A DNA stretch of 51,635 nt from an uncultured Bacteroidales bacterium (GCA_934667175.1 CAKULN010000019.1:1-51635), one strand, 5' to 3'. Counted from the stretch's first letter, positions 16,848 through 25,582 are shown. A program made the numbers and translations. The notes: a model not told the origin generated them from the letters alone.

Positions 16848-17486
16848 ATGAATGAGAATGGTATTAATTATTTGCCGTGGGTCGGTCCTGATTATGAAAA
16901 AGGCATCAATGGAAAGAAAATAATGGCGCTCGGACATTTCCATTATTGTGATGATGGATCTGATGACGAGAAATTTACGATAAATATTCTGAAGGGATAT
17001 ATTAAATGGATAAAACAAGGATGTCCACAAGAAAGAGACAAAGATGGTAAAATCAAAGACTTGTGGACTCGGACTTACAGGGCATTTGCAAAGGCATTTC
17101 TTGGATATGAGTCTTGTGAGGATGAAATATCTTTAGTATGGAATCGGATTTTGTTTTATAATTATGTACAGGTGTCGGTTCCATCTGCGGACAGTAAACC
17201 TATTGCCAAAGATTATCATGAATCAGAGAAAGGCTTCAAATCAGTATTGGCACAGTATAATCCTGATATTATATTTGTTTGGGGAAACGTATATAATCGA
17301 ACGCCAAACAATATAGGGGACGGTTTGAAGGCTGAAGGATGTAGTATTAATGTTGATGGACTTGTTGTGCCTTGTTGGAAATATACTCTACCAAGCGGAA
17401 AAATCTGTAAGATGGTAAAGTTGCATTATCCGAGTCGTGGCTTCAGTTGGGAAATGGGGCATAAGATCATTCAGGCGGTTCTGTAA
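16848..17486 (+). CDS. Uracil-DNA-glycosylase-superfamily-like protein
   Basis: 212 residues from the ATG at 16848; a longer frame to 16773 runs through AT-rich sequence without a better start. The pattern is that of UDG-like folds of unknown substrate: IMALGHFHYC near residue 27, ILFYNYVQVSVP in the middle, and PDIIFVWGNVYNRTPN, where a strand ends in a small-residue turn. Catalytic residues of true uracil glycosylases are not evident. The gene is much more AT-rich than its neighbours, which suggests recent transfer. It stands alone in an accessory zone. The family call is from motif layout and is moderately secure. Confidence 0.55.
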   Translation: MNENGINYLPWVGPDYEKGINGKKIMALGHFHYCDDGSDDEKFTINILKGYIKWIKQGCPQERDKDGKIKDLWTRTYRAFAKAFLGYESCEDEISLVWNRILFYNYVQVSVPSADSKPIAKDYHESEKGFKSVLAQYNPDIIFVWGNVYNRTPNNIGDGLKAEGCSINVDGLVVPCWKYTLPSGKICKMVKLHYPSRGFSWEMGHKIIQAVL

Positions 17487-17941
17487 GACAAGAATCTTAA
17501 TCTATTATTTGAATAGCAGAAATCCTGTAGAACTTGTGCTTTGTGATTGTAACGCAACAATACAATGAAAGCATTCAGAATCACTCCCAAAAGAATCAAA
17601 CGTTCAAATGGGTAGGTGCTGACGTCTGAGATGTCAGTTGTTGTTTCGACAAATCTGTCGAATCCGTTCAATAATGCGGCGACTGAGGTTGCGGAGGCGT
17701 ATATGCGCATCTACGGCTTCGACTACAGGCGGTCTTGCTGCTGCAAAGCGGACTTTGATTGCGTACTGTTGGGGTAGTGCGTGCCTTCCGGCTAAGCGGC
17801 TTCCTTTTTTACAAAACGCTTTCAGTGCGATTGCCGATTCAGATGGCTGTGCTTGGGTTGGGGCTGAATTACTCCGAAGTAAAGACGATAGTTTTTCAGC
17901 CGGATGCCGGTCCTGGGCCGTTCTGGTGGCTGCTGGGCTGA
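17487..17941. other. Stretch with a broken small gene and unassigned sequence
   Basis: It holds the interrupted small gene at 17565-17777. From 17778 to 17941 there are only short overlapping frames, none recognised, ending in a stop directly before the ftsK fragment. Confidence 0.5.
17565..17777 (+). pseudogene. Small DUF6140-like gene with internal TAG
   Basis: An ATG-started frame of 70 codons reads MKAFRITPKRIKRSNG, then TAG (17613-17615), then VLTSEMSVVVS...NPFNN...AEAYMRIYGFDY...ADFD. The two halves are in one frame and together resemble small Bacteroidota proteins of the DUF6140 type, which read NGxxLxxxMSV at this point and end with a MRIYGFD block. A single AAG-to-TAG change would explain the stop. 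The family name is recalled, not searched. Other genes here use TAG as an ordinary stop. Confidence 0.55.
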
Positions 17942-18376
17942 AGGCATTTCGTAAGGGAGGCACCTCTCTTATCAGCCGGTATAGACTCAGAGCGTATCCA
18001 ATGTGCTTTTGTGGACATGGATGATGAGATTGAAGGCATCACAAGGTACATCAGAGAACAGAAAGGTTACGGGAAATCCTGCAACAACCCATACTATCTT
18101 CCTCCTGTGGAAGATGCCGCCTCTGAAAGCGTGGACATGCACTGTCTCGACGACCGTTTTGAAGAGGCTGCAAAAATGGTGGTCACCACACAGAGAGGAT
18201 ACACATCTGATCTGCAGCGCAATTTGGGCATAGGCTATGTAAAGGCGAGACGCATTATGGACCAGTTGGAGTCAACCGGAATAGTCGGGCCTCAGAACGG
18301 TTCTAAACCGCGTCAGATCCTTGTCCCGGACCTGAACACCCTGCAACCGATCCTTGACGCGTTTCTGAAACGCTGA
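17942..18376 (+). pseudogene. ftsK: FtsK/SpoIIIE C-terminal fragment
   Basis: The frame reads LLSAGIDSERIQCAFVD and continues to QRGYTSDLQRNLGIGYVKA, RRIMDQLESTGIVGP and a stop at 18376. This is the end of the FtsK motor domain, the linker and the winged-helix gamma domain that reads KOPS-type DNA signals. Walker motifs and the membrane domain are absent, and a stop lies at 17939-17941 just upstream. Read from an internal GTG at 18011 it would give a 121-residue gamma-domain protein. I treat it as a remnant, but expression of a free gamma domain cannot be excluded. Confidence 0.75.
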
Positions 18377-18444
18377 TGAGAAGAGGCTGTCTTTTATAGT
18401 AGCCGTGCCGTGGCGGCTAGTTGATTGTTTGATAGTATAAAAAT

Positions 18445-18481
18445 GCACCTCCTCCCACCGTTAGAGAATGAGAGGAGGTGC
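18445..18481 (-). terminator. Intrinsic terminator for the minus-strand gene at 18530-19048
   Basis: GCACCTCCTC pairs perfectly with GAGGAGGTGC; on the minus strand the stem is followed by ATTTTTATA. It lies 49 bases past the stop codon of the repeat protein. Confidence 0.75.
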
Positions 18482-18529
18482 AGTCTATTCGTTGAGTGAC
18501 AGATTGTTGCCCTCCACGAAGAATGTGTT

Positions 18530-19048
18530 TTAGCATAGGCAGATCCGCCTCTTGATCTCTTTCTCTTTCCGCTCGACCAACTCCGTCCAAAGCCGTGAGT
18601 CCTTGAAGTCGCAGGCCGGGATCCTGTCGGAATATTTCCGGAAGAACTCTTCGGTCGCTAGTTTCTCGCAGCAGCTCCAGTTGTTGATGAGGACCTTCCA
18701 GTTGATGTGGTCTGCGAACTGGTCGATGAGCTCAGGGGTGAGACAGCTGTTGTCCGAGAGCTCCTCCCAGTTCCAGTTGCCCTTGAACTTCTCCAGCAAG
18801 TCAGCGGAGACGTTCTCCTCCTGGATGCTCCGCGAGAGCGCTGTCCAGTCTAGCCGCCACTTGAACTTTTCGAGCATCTGGCTGGTCCAGAAAATGTTGG
18901 TGTTGCCCGAAACCTCTTTCCAGTCAAGCTTGTCTGCGTACTTCTCCAGCTGTGCCTCGCAGAAAGGGAAATTGCCTGAAATGTTGCCCCACGCCTCTGT
19001 GTCCATCATCTGGGCGACCACGCCCTCGCATAAATTGATCTTTTCCAT
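18530..19048 (-). CDS. Small repeat protein of unknown function
   Basis: 172 residues from the ATG at 19048. Translation shows about five imperfect repeats of ~26 residues with the pattern W-xx-[LVI]-S-x-N-x(7-9)-L-[LE]-K-[FY]-x(5)-W, for example LDWKEVSGN, LDWTALSRS, WNWEELSDN, INWKVLINN. The C-terminus is charged (ERKEKEIKRR). No signal peptide. Such Trp-rich repeat proteins occur in gut Bacteroidota without known function. A good minus-strand promoter box TAACTTTG lies at 19072-19079, giving a short leader, and a terminator follows the gene, so it is a single-gene unit. Confidence 0.7.
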   Translation of the reverse strand: MEKINLCEGVVAQMMDTEAWGNISGNFPFCEAQLEKYADKLDWKEVSGNTNIFWTSQMLEKFKWRLDWTALSRSIQEENVSADLLEKFKGNWNWEELSDNSCLTPELIDQFADHINWKVLINNWSCCEKLATEEFFRKYSDRIPACDFKDSRLWTELVERKEKEIKRRICLC

Positions 19049-19433
19049 ACTCGTTTTGTTTTGTTGATGCAAAGTTACGTTAGCCCGATGCTAAATTGTG
19101 GCAGTGGAGAGTAATTCGCTATCTATGAATATCCTAACGCATTCTCTTAGGTCGTTTTGCGCTAAAGAGAACCCTTCAGATGATTGTTAATCAATAAATT
19201 ACCGTCCACCGGCTGATACATAGCGGGTGGGTAGCAAATGCTTGTCAATGAATATGTTAGCGTATTCCCTTTGGCTGAATCAACCTAAAGGCAAAAGGCT
19301 TGATGATTGATATTCATAGAGTTGTACTTCACACCCCTCCAACAAGCCCAGCCGTGGAGGCCAATGACATGTCTGTCTGCAGGGCTAACATACTGACTCC
19401 TGGCATGATATGACAGTGCATGGCCTTGGAGCA
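19049..19433. other. Non-coding stretch with an imperfect internal duplication
   Basis: Apart from the promoter of the repeat protein no gene is seen. Two similar segments occur: TGAATATCCTAACGCATTC near 19124 and TGAATATGTTAGCGTATTC near 19248, each followed by a CTTAGG- or CTTTGG-like stretch. The origin is unknown. Confidence 0.4.
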
Positions 19434-19928
19434 CTACAATATCTTCATCGCAATAATCGCGCAGGCCTCAGCATCGGCCAGCGCTTGGTGGTGGTCAAGA
19501 AGGTCGTACCCGCAGGCGGCGGCTACGGTCTGGAGCTGATGGTTGGGCAGGGAACATCCGAAATGTCTCCGTGAGGCCGCGAGGGTGTCGAAAAACTCAT
19601 AGGCGGGGTAATCCATTTGGTAGACCTTGAAGACGCTCTTCAGACAGCCCTCATCGAACCGGCTGTTGTGTGCCACAAGGGGCAGTCCCTCGATGAGCGG
19701 CTCGATCTTTTCCCAGACGTAGGGGAACACCGGAGCATCGTCCGTGTCCTCCGGTCCGAGGCCGTGAACCTGCTGGCAGAACCATTTGTAATATTTAGGT
19801 TCGGGGTGGATCAGGCTGTAGAAGCTGTCCGTGATCTCACCTCCACGGACGACAACGACACCAACGGAGCAGACACTGCTCGGACACTCGTTGGCTGTCT
19901 CAAAATCAATAGCTGCAAAATCTGTCAT
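19434..19928 (-). CDS. DnaQ-like 3'-5' exonuclease
   Basis: 164 residues, a stand-alone DEDDh exonuclease domain. ExoI motif AAIDFETAN supplies the first Asp and Glu, ExoII is LVAHNSRFDEG, and ExoIII is HHQALADAEA with His and Asp. This matches the epsilon-like or RNase T-like class that degrades single-stranded ends. It is not linked to dnaE by operon: a repeat-filled gap of 178 bases separates it from the WYL regulator upstream on the same strand. Confidence 0.88.
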   Translation of the reverse strand: MTDFAAIDFETANECPSSVCSVGVVVVRGGEITDSFYSLIHPEPKYYKWFCQQVHGLGPEDTDDAPVFPYVWEKIEPLIEGLPLVAHNSRFDEGCLKSVFKVYQMDYPAYEFFDTLAASRRHFGCSLPNHQLQTVAAACGYDLLDHHQALADAEACAIIAMKIL

Positions 19929-19977
19929 TAATATTCAATTTCCTTTATTGTAAGGTTCCTGAACCAGGCAGGAGGGG

Positions 19978-20062
19978 CGCTTCGGCAGGCTCAGCGACCA
20001 GTCGAAGGGGTTGGTGCGCTTCGGCAAGCTCAGCGACCAGCTGGGACACAGGCTCAGCGACA
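19978..20062. repeat. Dispersed repeat cluster between WYL gene and exonuclease
   Basis: Three copies of the family found in ubiE, here as CTTCGGCAGGCTCAGCGACC, CTTCGGCAAGCTCAGCGACC and CAGGCTCAGCGACAG. They fill most of the gap between two minus-strand genes. Confidence 0.85.
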
Positions 20063-20106
20063 GTACATATTCATAATTTCTCCTCGTCAATGAAGGGAAC
20101 ACGCCT

Positions 20107-21006
20107 TCATCTGGCAATGAAGATCCCATAATGTGAGGCCATTCCAGTGACTTCGCCAGAAATCCTTTCCCGTAATTCGGCCGGTTCCAGCACCTCCACA
20201 TCCGCTCCATGCGAGAGGATCTCCTGCACGAAATCGAAGGTCGGGGCGATGTGGTAGCTGAAGACCGAACTTCCGTCCTCCAGTGCCGTCTCCTTTTGTG
20301 ACTCGTGCAGAGGTAATGTCCGGAAGTACTTGACCTGATCAGGCACGACACGGATCCTGACATCCACCGGAGCCTCCCCGATGATGACACCGAAGTAGTT
20401 ACGGAAATATTCCTCCGCATCGAAGTCCTTCGGAAGCTCGAACCTTTCCTCCAGCTCCTCCATGTCCACGAAGCGGTCCAATGAATATATTCGTAAACCC
20501 AAGTCGCTGTCACCGAGCAGGTACCACCTCTGCTTGAAGTACTTGACGCAGAAGGGATTGACATTGAAGCAGTGCGGCTCTGGGTGGCGGAAACTCTGGT
20601 AGCAGAGGCTGATTACCTTCGAGTCGCGCATGGCGCTGATGACCTCGGTCAAGAACTTCTCGCTTGACGGAATCTTCTCCACAAGGATCCGGTCCTTCAT
20701 GTCCGAGTTCTCTTGAAGCACATTGTTCATGCACAGAGCGTGAAGCATCCAGTCGCCCGTGTCGTTGTTCCCGACGTCAGAGTGCCCGATGTAGAACCCA
20801 AGGCTTCTGTCGTTCAGAATCTCTATTCCGAACATCCCTGCGATGGCGTCCTTATGGTTGAAGAACGTCCTCTCCGACAACGGGTCGCCGGTTTCGTTAA
20901 GCGGGCTGCGCCTCCATGCGTCACTGATGTCCCGGAACGAGATTGGTCCCCTTCGGTTGATCAGATCGACCAGCCAGATGTATCTCTTGAAATAATTCTT
21001 TGCCAT
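20107..21006 (-). CDS. WYL-domain transcriptional regulator
   Basis: 299 residues. An N-terminal winged helix-turn-helix (residues ~1-70, RRGPISFRDISDAWRRS...LSERTFFNHKDAI) is followed by a WYL domain (VISLCYQSF, then NPFCVKYFKQRWYLLGDSD with the RWYL core and RIYSLDRF) and a C-terminal WCX-like region. WYL regulators sense ligands such as nucleic acids or nucleotides and often control DNA-repair or defence genes. Upstream on its strand, TATATTTG at 21085-21092 is a likely promoter. Targets are unknown; the exonuclease gene downstream is a candidate. Confidence 0.88.
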   Translation of the reverse strand: MAKNYFKRYIWLVDLINRRGPISFRDISDAWRRSPLNETGDPLSERTFFNHKDAIAGMFGIEILNDRSLGFYIGHSDVGNNDTGDWMLHALCMNNVLQENSDMKDRILVEKIPSSEKFLTEVISAMRDSKVISLCYQSFRHPEPHCFNVNPFCVKYFKQRWYLLGDSDLGLRIYSLDRFVDMEELEERFELPKDFDAEEYFRNYFGVIIGEAPVDVRIRVVPDQVKYFRTLPLHESQKETALEDGSSVFSYHIAPTFDFVQEILSHGADVEVLEPAELRERISGEVTGMASHYGIFIAR

Positions 21007-21245
21007 TATCCATGAATATTTTTAAGTCCCGACAAAATAACCACATCGTTTTATCAAAGTTGTTATGCCGAGGCTTATTGAGTACAAATATAATTCTTTT
21101 CGCTGAAAAAATGTGGCAGTTATGCGCTGCTTGGATCCGATTTTCTATATCTTTCGGTACGTTCTGTTCTAAGTCTTAACACAGGCAGGGCAGCGTGTTT
21201 CTCGCATAAAGAAAAGGTAGAAGTGGATAGTTCCCGTTTTTTATG

Positions 21246-21416
21246 CACACTTGGGTGAACATAGTCCCAACGAAGAATCACAAGCCGGGCTCGGAGACGC
21301 AGATCCGCAAGAATTGGCGCAAAACTAAGTTCGTGACAGACACCGCTGGAATCAAGGTCAAGGTAGAATTTCCGCAGGTTGCGCACACATAATCCTACGA
21401 CAACACAGGTTATCCT
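21246..21416 (+). pseudogene. C69 dipeptidase gene fragment
   Basis: The frame reads HTWVNIVPTKNHKPGS, RKNWRKTKFVTDTAGIKV and FPQVAHT-stop-SY. It aligns codon by codon with residues ~55-112 of the intact C69 dipeptidase at 10854-12431 but with many base differences and an in-frame TAA. Only about 57 codons remain. The right end meets the 33-bp repeat exactly. Confidence 0.85.
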
Positions 21417-21470
21417 ATCAGGAATTATTCCGAGTTCTATGATGGTAAAATCGGGACTTTTTCCGGAGTG
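21417..21470. repeat. 33-bp tandem repeat array 2 (two units)
   Basis: Units start at 21417 and 21450, the same 33-bp period and the same core as array 1 at 14651-14745 (ATCRGGA-ATTATTCCGAG then ATCGGGACTTTTTCCG). Confidence 0.8.
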
Positions 21471-21495
21471 TTGATAACTTTTCGGGGAGGGCGGC

Positions 21496-21526
21496 TTTGC
21501 GGGGATAGGGTTTTTCGGTATCTTTG
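21496..21526 (+). promoter_or_regulatory. dnaE promoter
   Basis: TTTG at 21496-21499, 19-base spacer, TATCTTTG at 21519-21526. The stretch AGGGTTTTTCGGTATNTTTG is shared with the dipeptidase promoter at 10572-10603. Confidence 0.8.
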
Positions 21527-21610
21527 TATTGTCGCAATCCGCCCGATGTCGGAATGAAATAATCGGATGCCGGGCGGTTTGTTTTGATGATTGAAAATTG
21601 ACTTGTCGCC

Positions 21611-24600
21611 ATGGCTTTTGTTCACCTTCACGTCCACACACAATACTCGATTCTTGACGGTTTCTCCACGATTTCCACTCTGTTTGACAGGGCCGAGGAG
21701 ATGGGGATGCCGGCCCTGGCCATCACAGACCACGGTAACATGTACGGAGTCAAGGAGTTCTTCAAGTTCGCCAATAAGCACGTGGACAAGGCGACCGGGC
21801 ATTTCAAGGTCAAACCTATCATTGGGTGCGAGGTCTATGTGACACGCCACTACGATCCGAAGATCAAGGACAGCGAGCATCGGTCATATTACCACCTCAT
21901 CCTGCTGGCCAAGAACTTCGAAGGGTACAAGAACCTGATGAAGATCGTGTCGTTGGGGCACATCGAAGGCCTTTACTACGGCAAACCGAGAGTCTCTCAC
22001 GAGATCATCGAGAAGTACCACGAGAACCTGATTTGCTGCTCCGCATGCCTTGCGGGCGAGATCCCGAAGAACATCGTCGCAGGAAAGATGGACGAGGCGA
22101 GAAAGGCGATCGAGTGGCACAGGAATATATTCGGAGACGACTATTACCTTGAGGTGATGCTCCACAAGACGGAGGTTCCGGGACTCTCGCTGGAGGTTTA
22201 CGACGAGCAAAAGATTAGCAATGAGGGAATATTCCAGCTCGCCAAGGAGATGGGAGTCAAGGTGGTCGCCACGAATGACGTGCACTTCGTCAACAAGGAG
22301 GACGGCCCGGCGCACGACCACCTCATCTGCCTGAACACTGGCAAGAAGATCAACGAGGAGCCGCGTCTCCACTACACGCAGCAGGAGTACCTCAAGAGCG
22401 AGGAGGAGATGGCGGCCTTGTTCCCAGGCCATCCCGAAGTGCTGGAGAACACCCTTGAGATAGCCTCGAAGGTTGAGGAATATCAGATCGATCGTGACCA
22501 CGTTCTTCCAAAGTACCAGATTGACCAGGCCTTCCTTGACGATCTGGACAACTATCTGGAGATGTACAAGGATGTCATCGAGGTCGGAAAGTGCGACAAG
22601 AAGGGCAATTACCGGGGAGATGAGTTCTGCAAGTCGGTGGCCTATCTCTGCCACATAACCTACGAGGGCGCAAAAAAACGCTACGGTGACACGCTTAACG
22701 CTGAGCAGGCCGAGCGAATCGACTTTGAGCTCAAGACCATCTGCCGAATGGGTTTCCCGGACTACTTCCTGATCGTGCAGGACTACATCGCGGCTTCGAG
22801 GGCGAAGGGCAGCATGGTCGGCCCTGGCCGTGGTTCCGCCGCGGGTTCCGTTGTGGCCTACTGCTTGGGAATCACCAACTTGGATCCGATCAAGTACCAG
22901 CTCCTGTTCGAGCGTTTCCTGAATCCGGACCGAATCTCTATGCCGGATATCGACGTGGATTTCGAGGACCTGTCCCTGGCCCATAAATATGTCGAGGATT
23001 CCTACGGCAAGGATCACGTATCCCGCGTGATCACCTTCGGCACGATGCTCGCCAAAGGTGCCATCAAGGACGTGGCCCGAATCCACGACCTGTCGATCGA
23101 TGAGTCCAACCGCCTGTCCGGAATGGTGCCCGACCGCCTCAGCGAGAAGGTGGAGAAGGAATATCTCTTCAATCCGAAACTGGACGATCTTAAGCCGGGA
23201 TTCAAGGTGGTGGAAAAGGACGTCGAGGTCGATGATCCTGACAATCCCGGTCAGAAGAAGACAATCAAGAAGACCTACCAGAGGGGAATGGAGGACACGG
23301 ATGTCAAGATCACCCTCAAGAACTGCTACCGGCTTGTGCCTGAGTTCAAGGAGGAGCTGGAGAACGGAACACCACAGGTCAAGGAGGTCCTGAAATTCGC
23401 CCTGCAGCTGGAGGGCTGCATCCGTCAGGTCGGAATGCACGCCTGCGCAACGATCATCGGACGAGGCAACTTGACCGATTATATTCCTATCTGCCTTTCG
23501 ATGGACAAGGAGTCCGGGCAATATGTCTGGACTTCGCAGTACGACGGCCACTACATCGAGGAGGTCGGGATGCTTAAGATGGACTTTCTCGGGCTCAACA
23601 CCCTGTCCATCATCCACAAATGCCTTGACAACATCAAGCTGCGCTTCGGGACGGACATTGACATCGAGGCGATTCCGATTGATGACAAGCCGACCTACGA
23701 ACTTTACGGCCACGGCGACACGGACAGCGTCTTCCAGTTTGAATCCGAGGGTATGAAGACCTGGCTCCAGAGGCTGCACCCGGAGCGTTTCGAGGACCTC
23801 ATCGCGATGAATGCCCTCTACAGGCCGGGTCCTATGGACTACATCCCTGACTTCGTGGACAGAAAACTGGGATTGAAGCCTATTGAATATGACCTCCCGG
23901 AGATGGAGGAGTTCCTCAAGGACACTTACGGTGTCACGGTCTATCAGGAGCAGGTGATGCTTCTGTCCCAGAAACTGGCCGGATTCACGAAAGGCCAGGC
24001 GGACAAGCTCCGTAAGGCGATGGGTAAGAAACAGATAGCTATTCTGAACGAGCTCAAGGACAAGTTCATGGAGGGCGGAAAGGCCAACGGCCATCCGGAG
24101 AAGATGCTGGACAAGATCTGGAAGGACTGGGAGAAGTTCGCGCAGTACGCCTTCAACAAGTCCCACGCCACATGCTACGCTTGGGTCTCTTATCAGACCG
24201 GTTGGCTCAAATGCCACTATCCGGCCGAGTTCTTTGCCGCCAACCTCTCCTGCAATCTGTCGAACATGCCGGAGATCAAGAAGATCTTAACTGACTGTAA
24301 AGCTCACAAAATCAAGGTGTTGAATCCGGATGTCAATGAATCATATTCACACTTCACCGTGAACAAGGATGGCAACATCCGTTTCGGACTGAAGGGAATC
24401 AAGAGTTTCGGATCCAATGTCGCCGAGGCGATCATCGCCGACAGGACCGCCAACGGAACCTACGCCGACATATTCGATTTCGTTGAGAGACTTGGCAACT
24501 CGCTGGGCAGAAAAGCGATAGAATGCCTTGTATACTCGGGAGGCTTCGATTCGTTCGGCATCCAACGTAAGCAATTCTTCCTGCCTTGCCGGAGCGGCAA

Positions 24601-25429
24601 CCTATTCATCGACGAACTCGCAAGGTACGCCACCCTTTATTGTCAGGACGCAGCCAACTCCGCTGCATCGCTCTTTGGCGAGGTGGAGGAGATGAAGCCT
24701 GTACGGCCAGAAATCCCTGAAATGGTAGGCCCTGATGATGACTTCGAGTGGCTCCAGAAGGAAAAGGAATATGTCGGAATGTACATCTCCTCGCATCCTT
24801 TGGATAAGTATGCGTTTGAGATGGAGAGCTTTACGAATTGTGAGCTCGCCAATCTGAACAAGCAGGTGGCTGAATGCGAGGCTTCCAAAAAGAAGATGAA
24901 GGTTGCAGTTGCAGGTCTTGTCACTGAATATTCCACCCTGACCACCAAGACCGGCAAGCCATATTCAAAAACCAAACTTGAGGATTACAGCGGTGCTTAT
25001 GAATTGGCACTTTTTGGTCGGGATCATGAAGCGTTCATGAATTATATGAAGCCGCATGAGAGTCTTTACATCGAGGGTGATATCGAAGAGAAATACTTCA
25101 TCAAGCCGGAGGAGCGCGCCCAAGGCAAGACTTCGCCTTACGCATTCAGAGTGAAGAAGATAATGCTTCTTGGCAATGTCAACGAGACCTTGCTTAACGC
25201 ATTCTCCATCAGCATCACCACCCCGATGCTGACCGAAAAGTTCCGCAAGGATCTCGTGTCCTTGGTGCAGGCGAATCGCGGCACGGTTCCTCTCAAGATG
25301 TACCTCTACGATCCGCAGACCAAGTACAAGATTGAGTTCCATTCCACCAAGTACAAGGTTGCCGTCACCACAGAGCTCGTCTCCGCATTGAAGCTCCTTG
25401 GTGTCCAATGTTCTCCGGTCAGGAAATAG
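21611..25429 (+). CDS. dnaE: DNA polymerase III subunit alpha
   Basis: 1272 residues, the replicative polymerase. An N-terminal PHP domain (FVHLHVHTQYSILDG, ALAITDHGNMYG) is followed by the C-family palm with PGRGSAAGSVVAYCLGIT and the catalytic PDIDVDFED. Further blocks are VGMHACATIIG, VFQFESEGMKTWL, YRPGPMDYIPDF and NKSHATCYAWVSYQTGWLK. The helix-hairpin-helix region and an OB-fold domain lie in the C-terminal third (VAVAGLVTEYSTLTTKTGKPYSKTKLEDYSG). Length is normal for Bacteroidota DnaE. It has its own promoter and is monocistronic. Confidence 0.97.
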   Translation: MAFVHLHVHTQYSILDGFSTISTLFDRAEEMGMPALAITDHGNMYGVKEFFKFANKHVDKATGHFKVKPIIGCEVYVTRHYDPKIKDSEHRSYYHLILLAKNFEGYKNLMKIVSLGHIEGLYYGKPRVSHEIIEKYHENLICCSACLAGEIPKNIVAGKMDEARKAIEWHRNIFGDDYYLEVMLHKTEVPGLSLEVYDEQKISNEGIFQLAKEMGVKVVATNDVHFVNKEDGPAHDHLICLNTGKKINEEPRLHYTQQEYLKSEEEMAALFPGHPEVLENTLEIASKVEEYQIDRDHVLPKYQIDQAFLDDLDNYLEMYKDVIEVGKCDKKGNYRGDEFCKSVAYLCHITYEGAKKRYGDTLNAEQAERIDFELKTICRMGFPDYFLIVQDYIAASRAKGSMVGPGRGSAAGSVVAYCLGITNLDPIKYQLLFERFLNPDRISMPDIDVDFEDLSLAHKYVEDSYGKDHVSRVITFGTMLAKGAIKDVARIHDLSIDESNRLSGMVPDRLSEKVEKEYLFNPKLDDLKPGFKVVEKDVEVDDPDNPGQKKTIKKTYQRGMEDTDVKITLKNCYRLVPEFKEELENGTPQVKEVLKFALQLEGCIRQVGMHACATIIGRGNLTDYIPICLSMDKESGQYVWTSQYDGHYIEEVGMLKMDFLGLNTLSIIHKCLDNIKLRFGTDIDIEAIPIDDKPTYELYGHGDTDSVFQFESEGMKTWLQRLHPERFEDLIAMNALYRPGPMDYIPDFVDRKLGLKPIEYDLPEMEEFLKDTYGVTVYQEQVMLLSQKLAGFTKGQADKLRKAMGKKQIAILNELKDKFMEGGKANGHPEKMLDKIWKDWEKFAQYAFNKSHATCYAWVSYQTGWLKCHYPAEFFAANLSCNLSNMPEIKKILTDCKAHKIKVLNPDVNESYSHFTVNKDGNIRFGLKGIKSFGSNVAEAIIADRTANGTYADIFDFVERLGNSLGRKAIECLVYSGGFDSFGIQRKQFFLPCRSGNLFIDELARYATLYCQDAANSAASLFGEVEEMKPVRPEIPEMVGPDDDFEWLQKEKEYVGMYISSHPLDKYAFEMESFTNCELANLNKQVAECEASKKKMKVAVAGLVTEYSTLTTKTGKPYSKTKLEDYSGAYELALFGRDHEAFMNYMKPHESLYIEGDIEEKYFIKPEERAQGKTSPYAFRVKKIMLLGNVNETLLNAFSISITTPMLTEKFRKDLVSLVQANRGTVPLKMYLYDPQTKYKIEFHSTKYKVAVTTELVSALKLLGVQCSPVRK

Positions 25430-25582
25430 ATTGTCGGTTTCCGTGAGTGGAACAGGACGTTTTGCGTACGGGAGTCTAAACTGGAGTCATTCGTGCGTCA
25501 TAATGCCGTTTTTACGCCCAAAGTCGTTTTCCAGCTATAATAGAAATCGTGACAATCGATTGGATTTCTGGTTGGTAAGGCT

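Larger units (their letters stand above)
21007..21610. other. Intergenic region upstream of dnaE
   Basis: It holds the WYL promoter, then a fragment of a C69 dipeptidase gene (21246-21416), directly abutting a two-unit 33-bp repeat (21417-21470), and then the dnaE promoter (21496-21526). Nothing intact is encoded. Confidence 0.6.

Noticed and set aside
21884..24217. Long antisense open frame across dnaE (777 codons)
   Set aside because: It is a shadow of dnaE in the opposite strand caused by codon bias; no start context or protein features.
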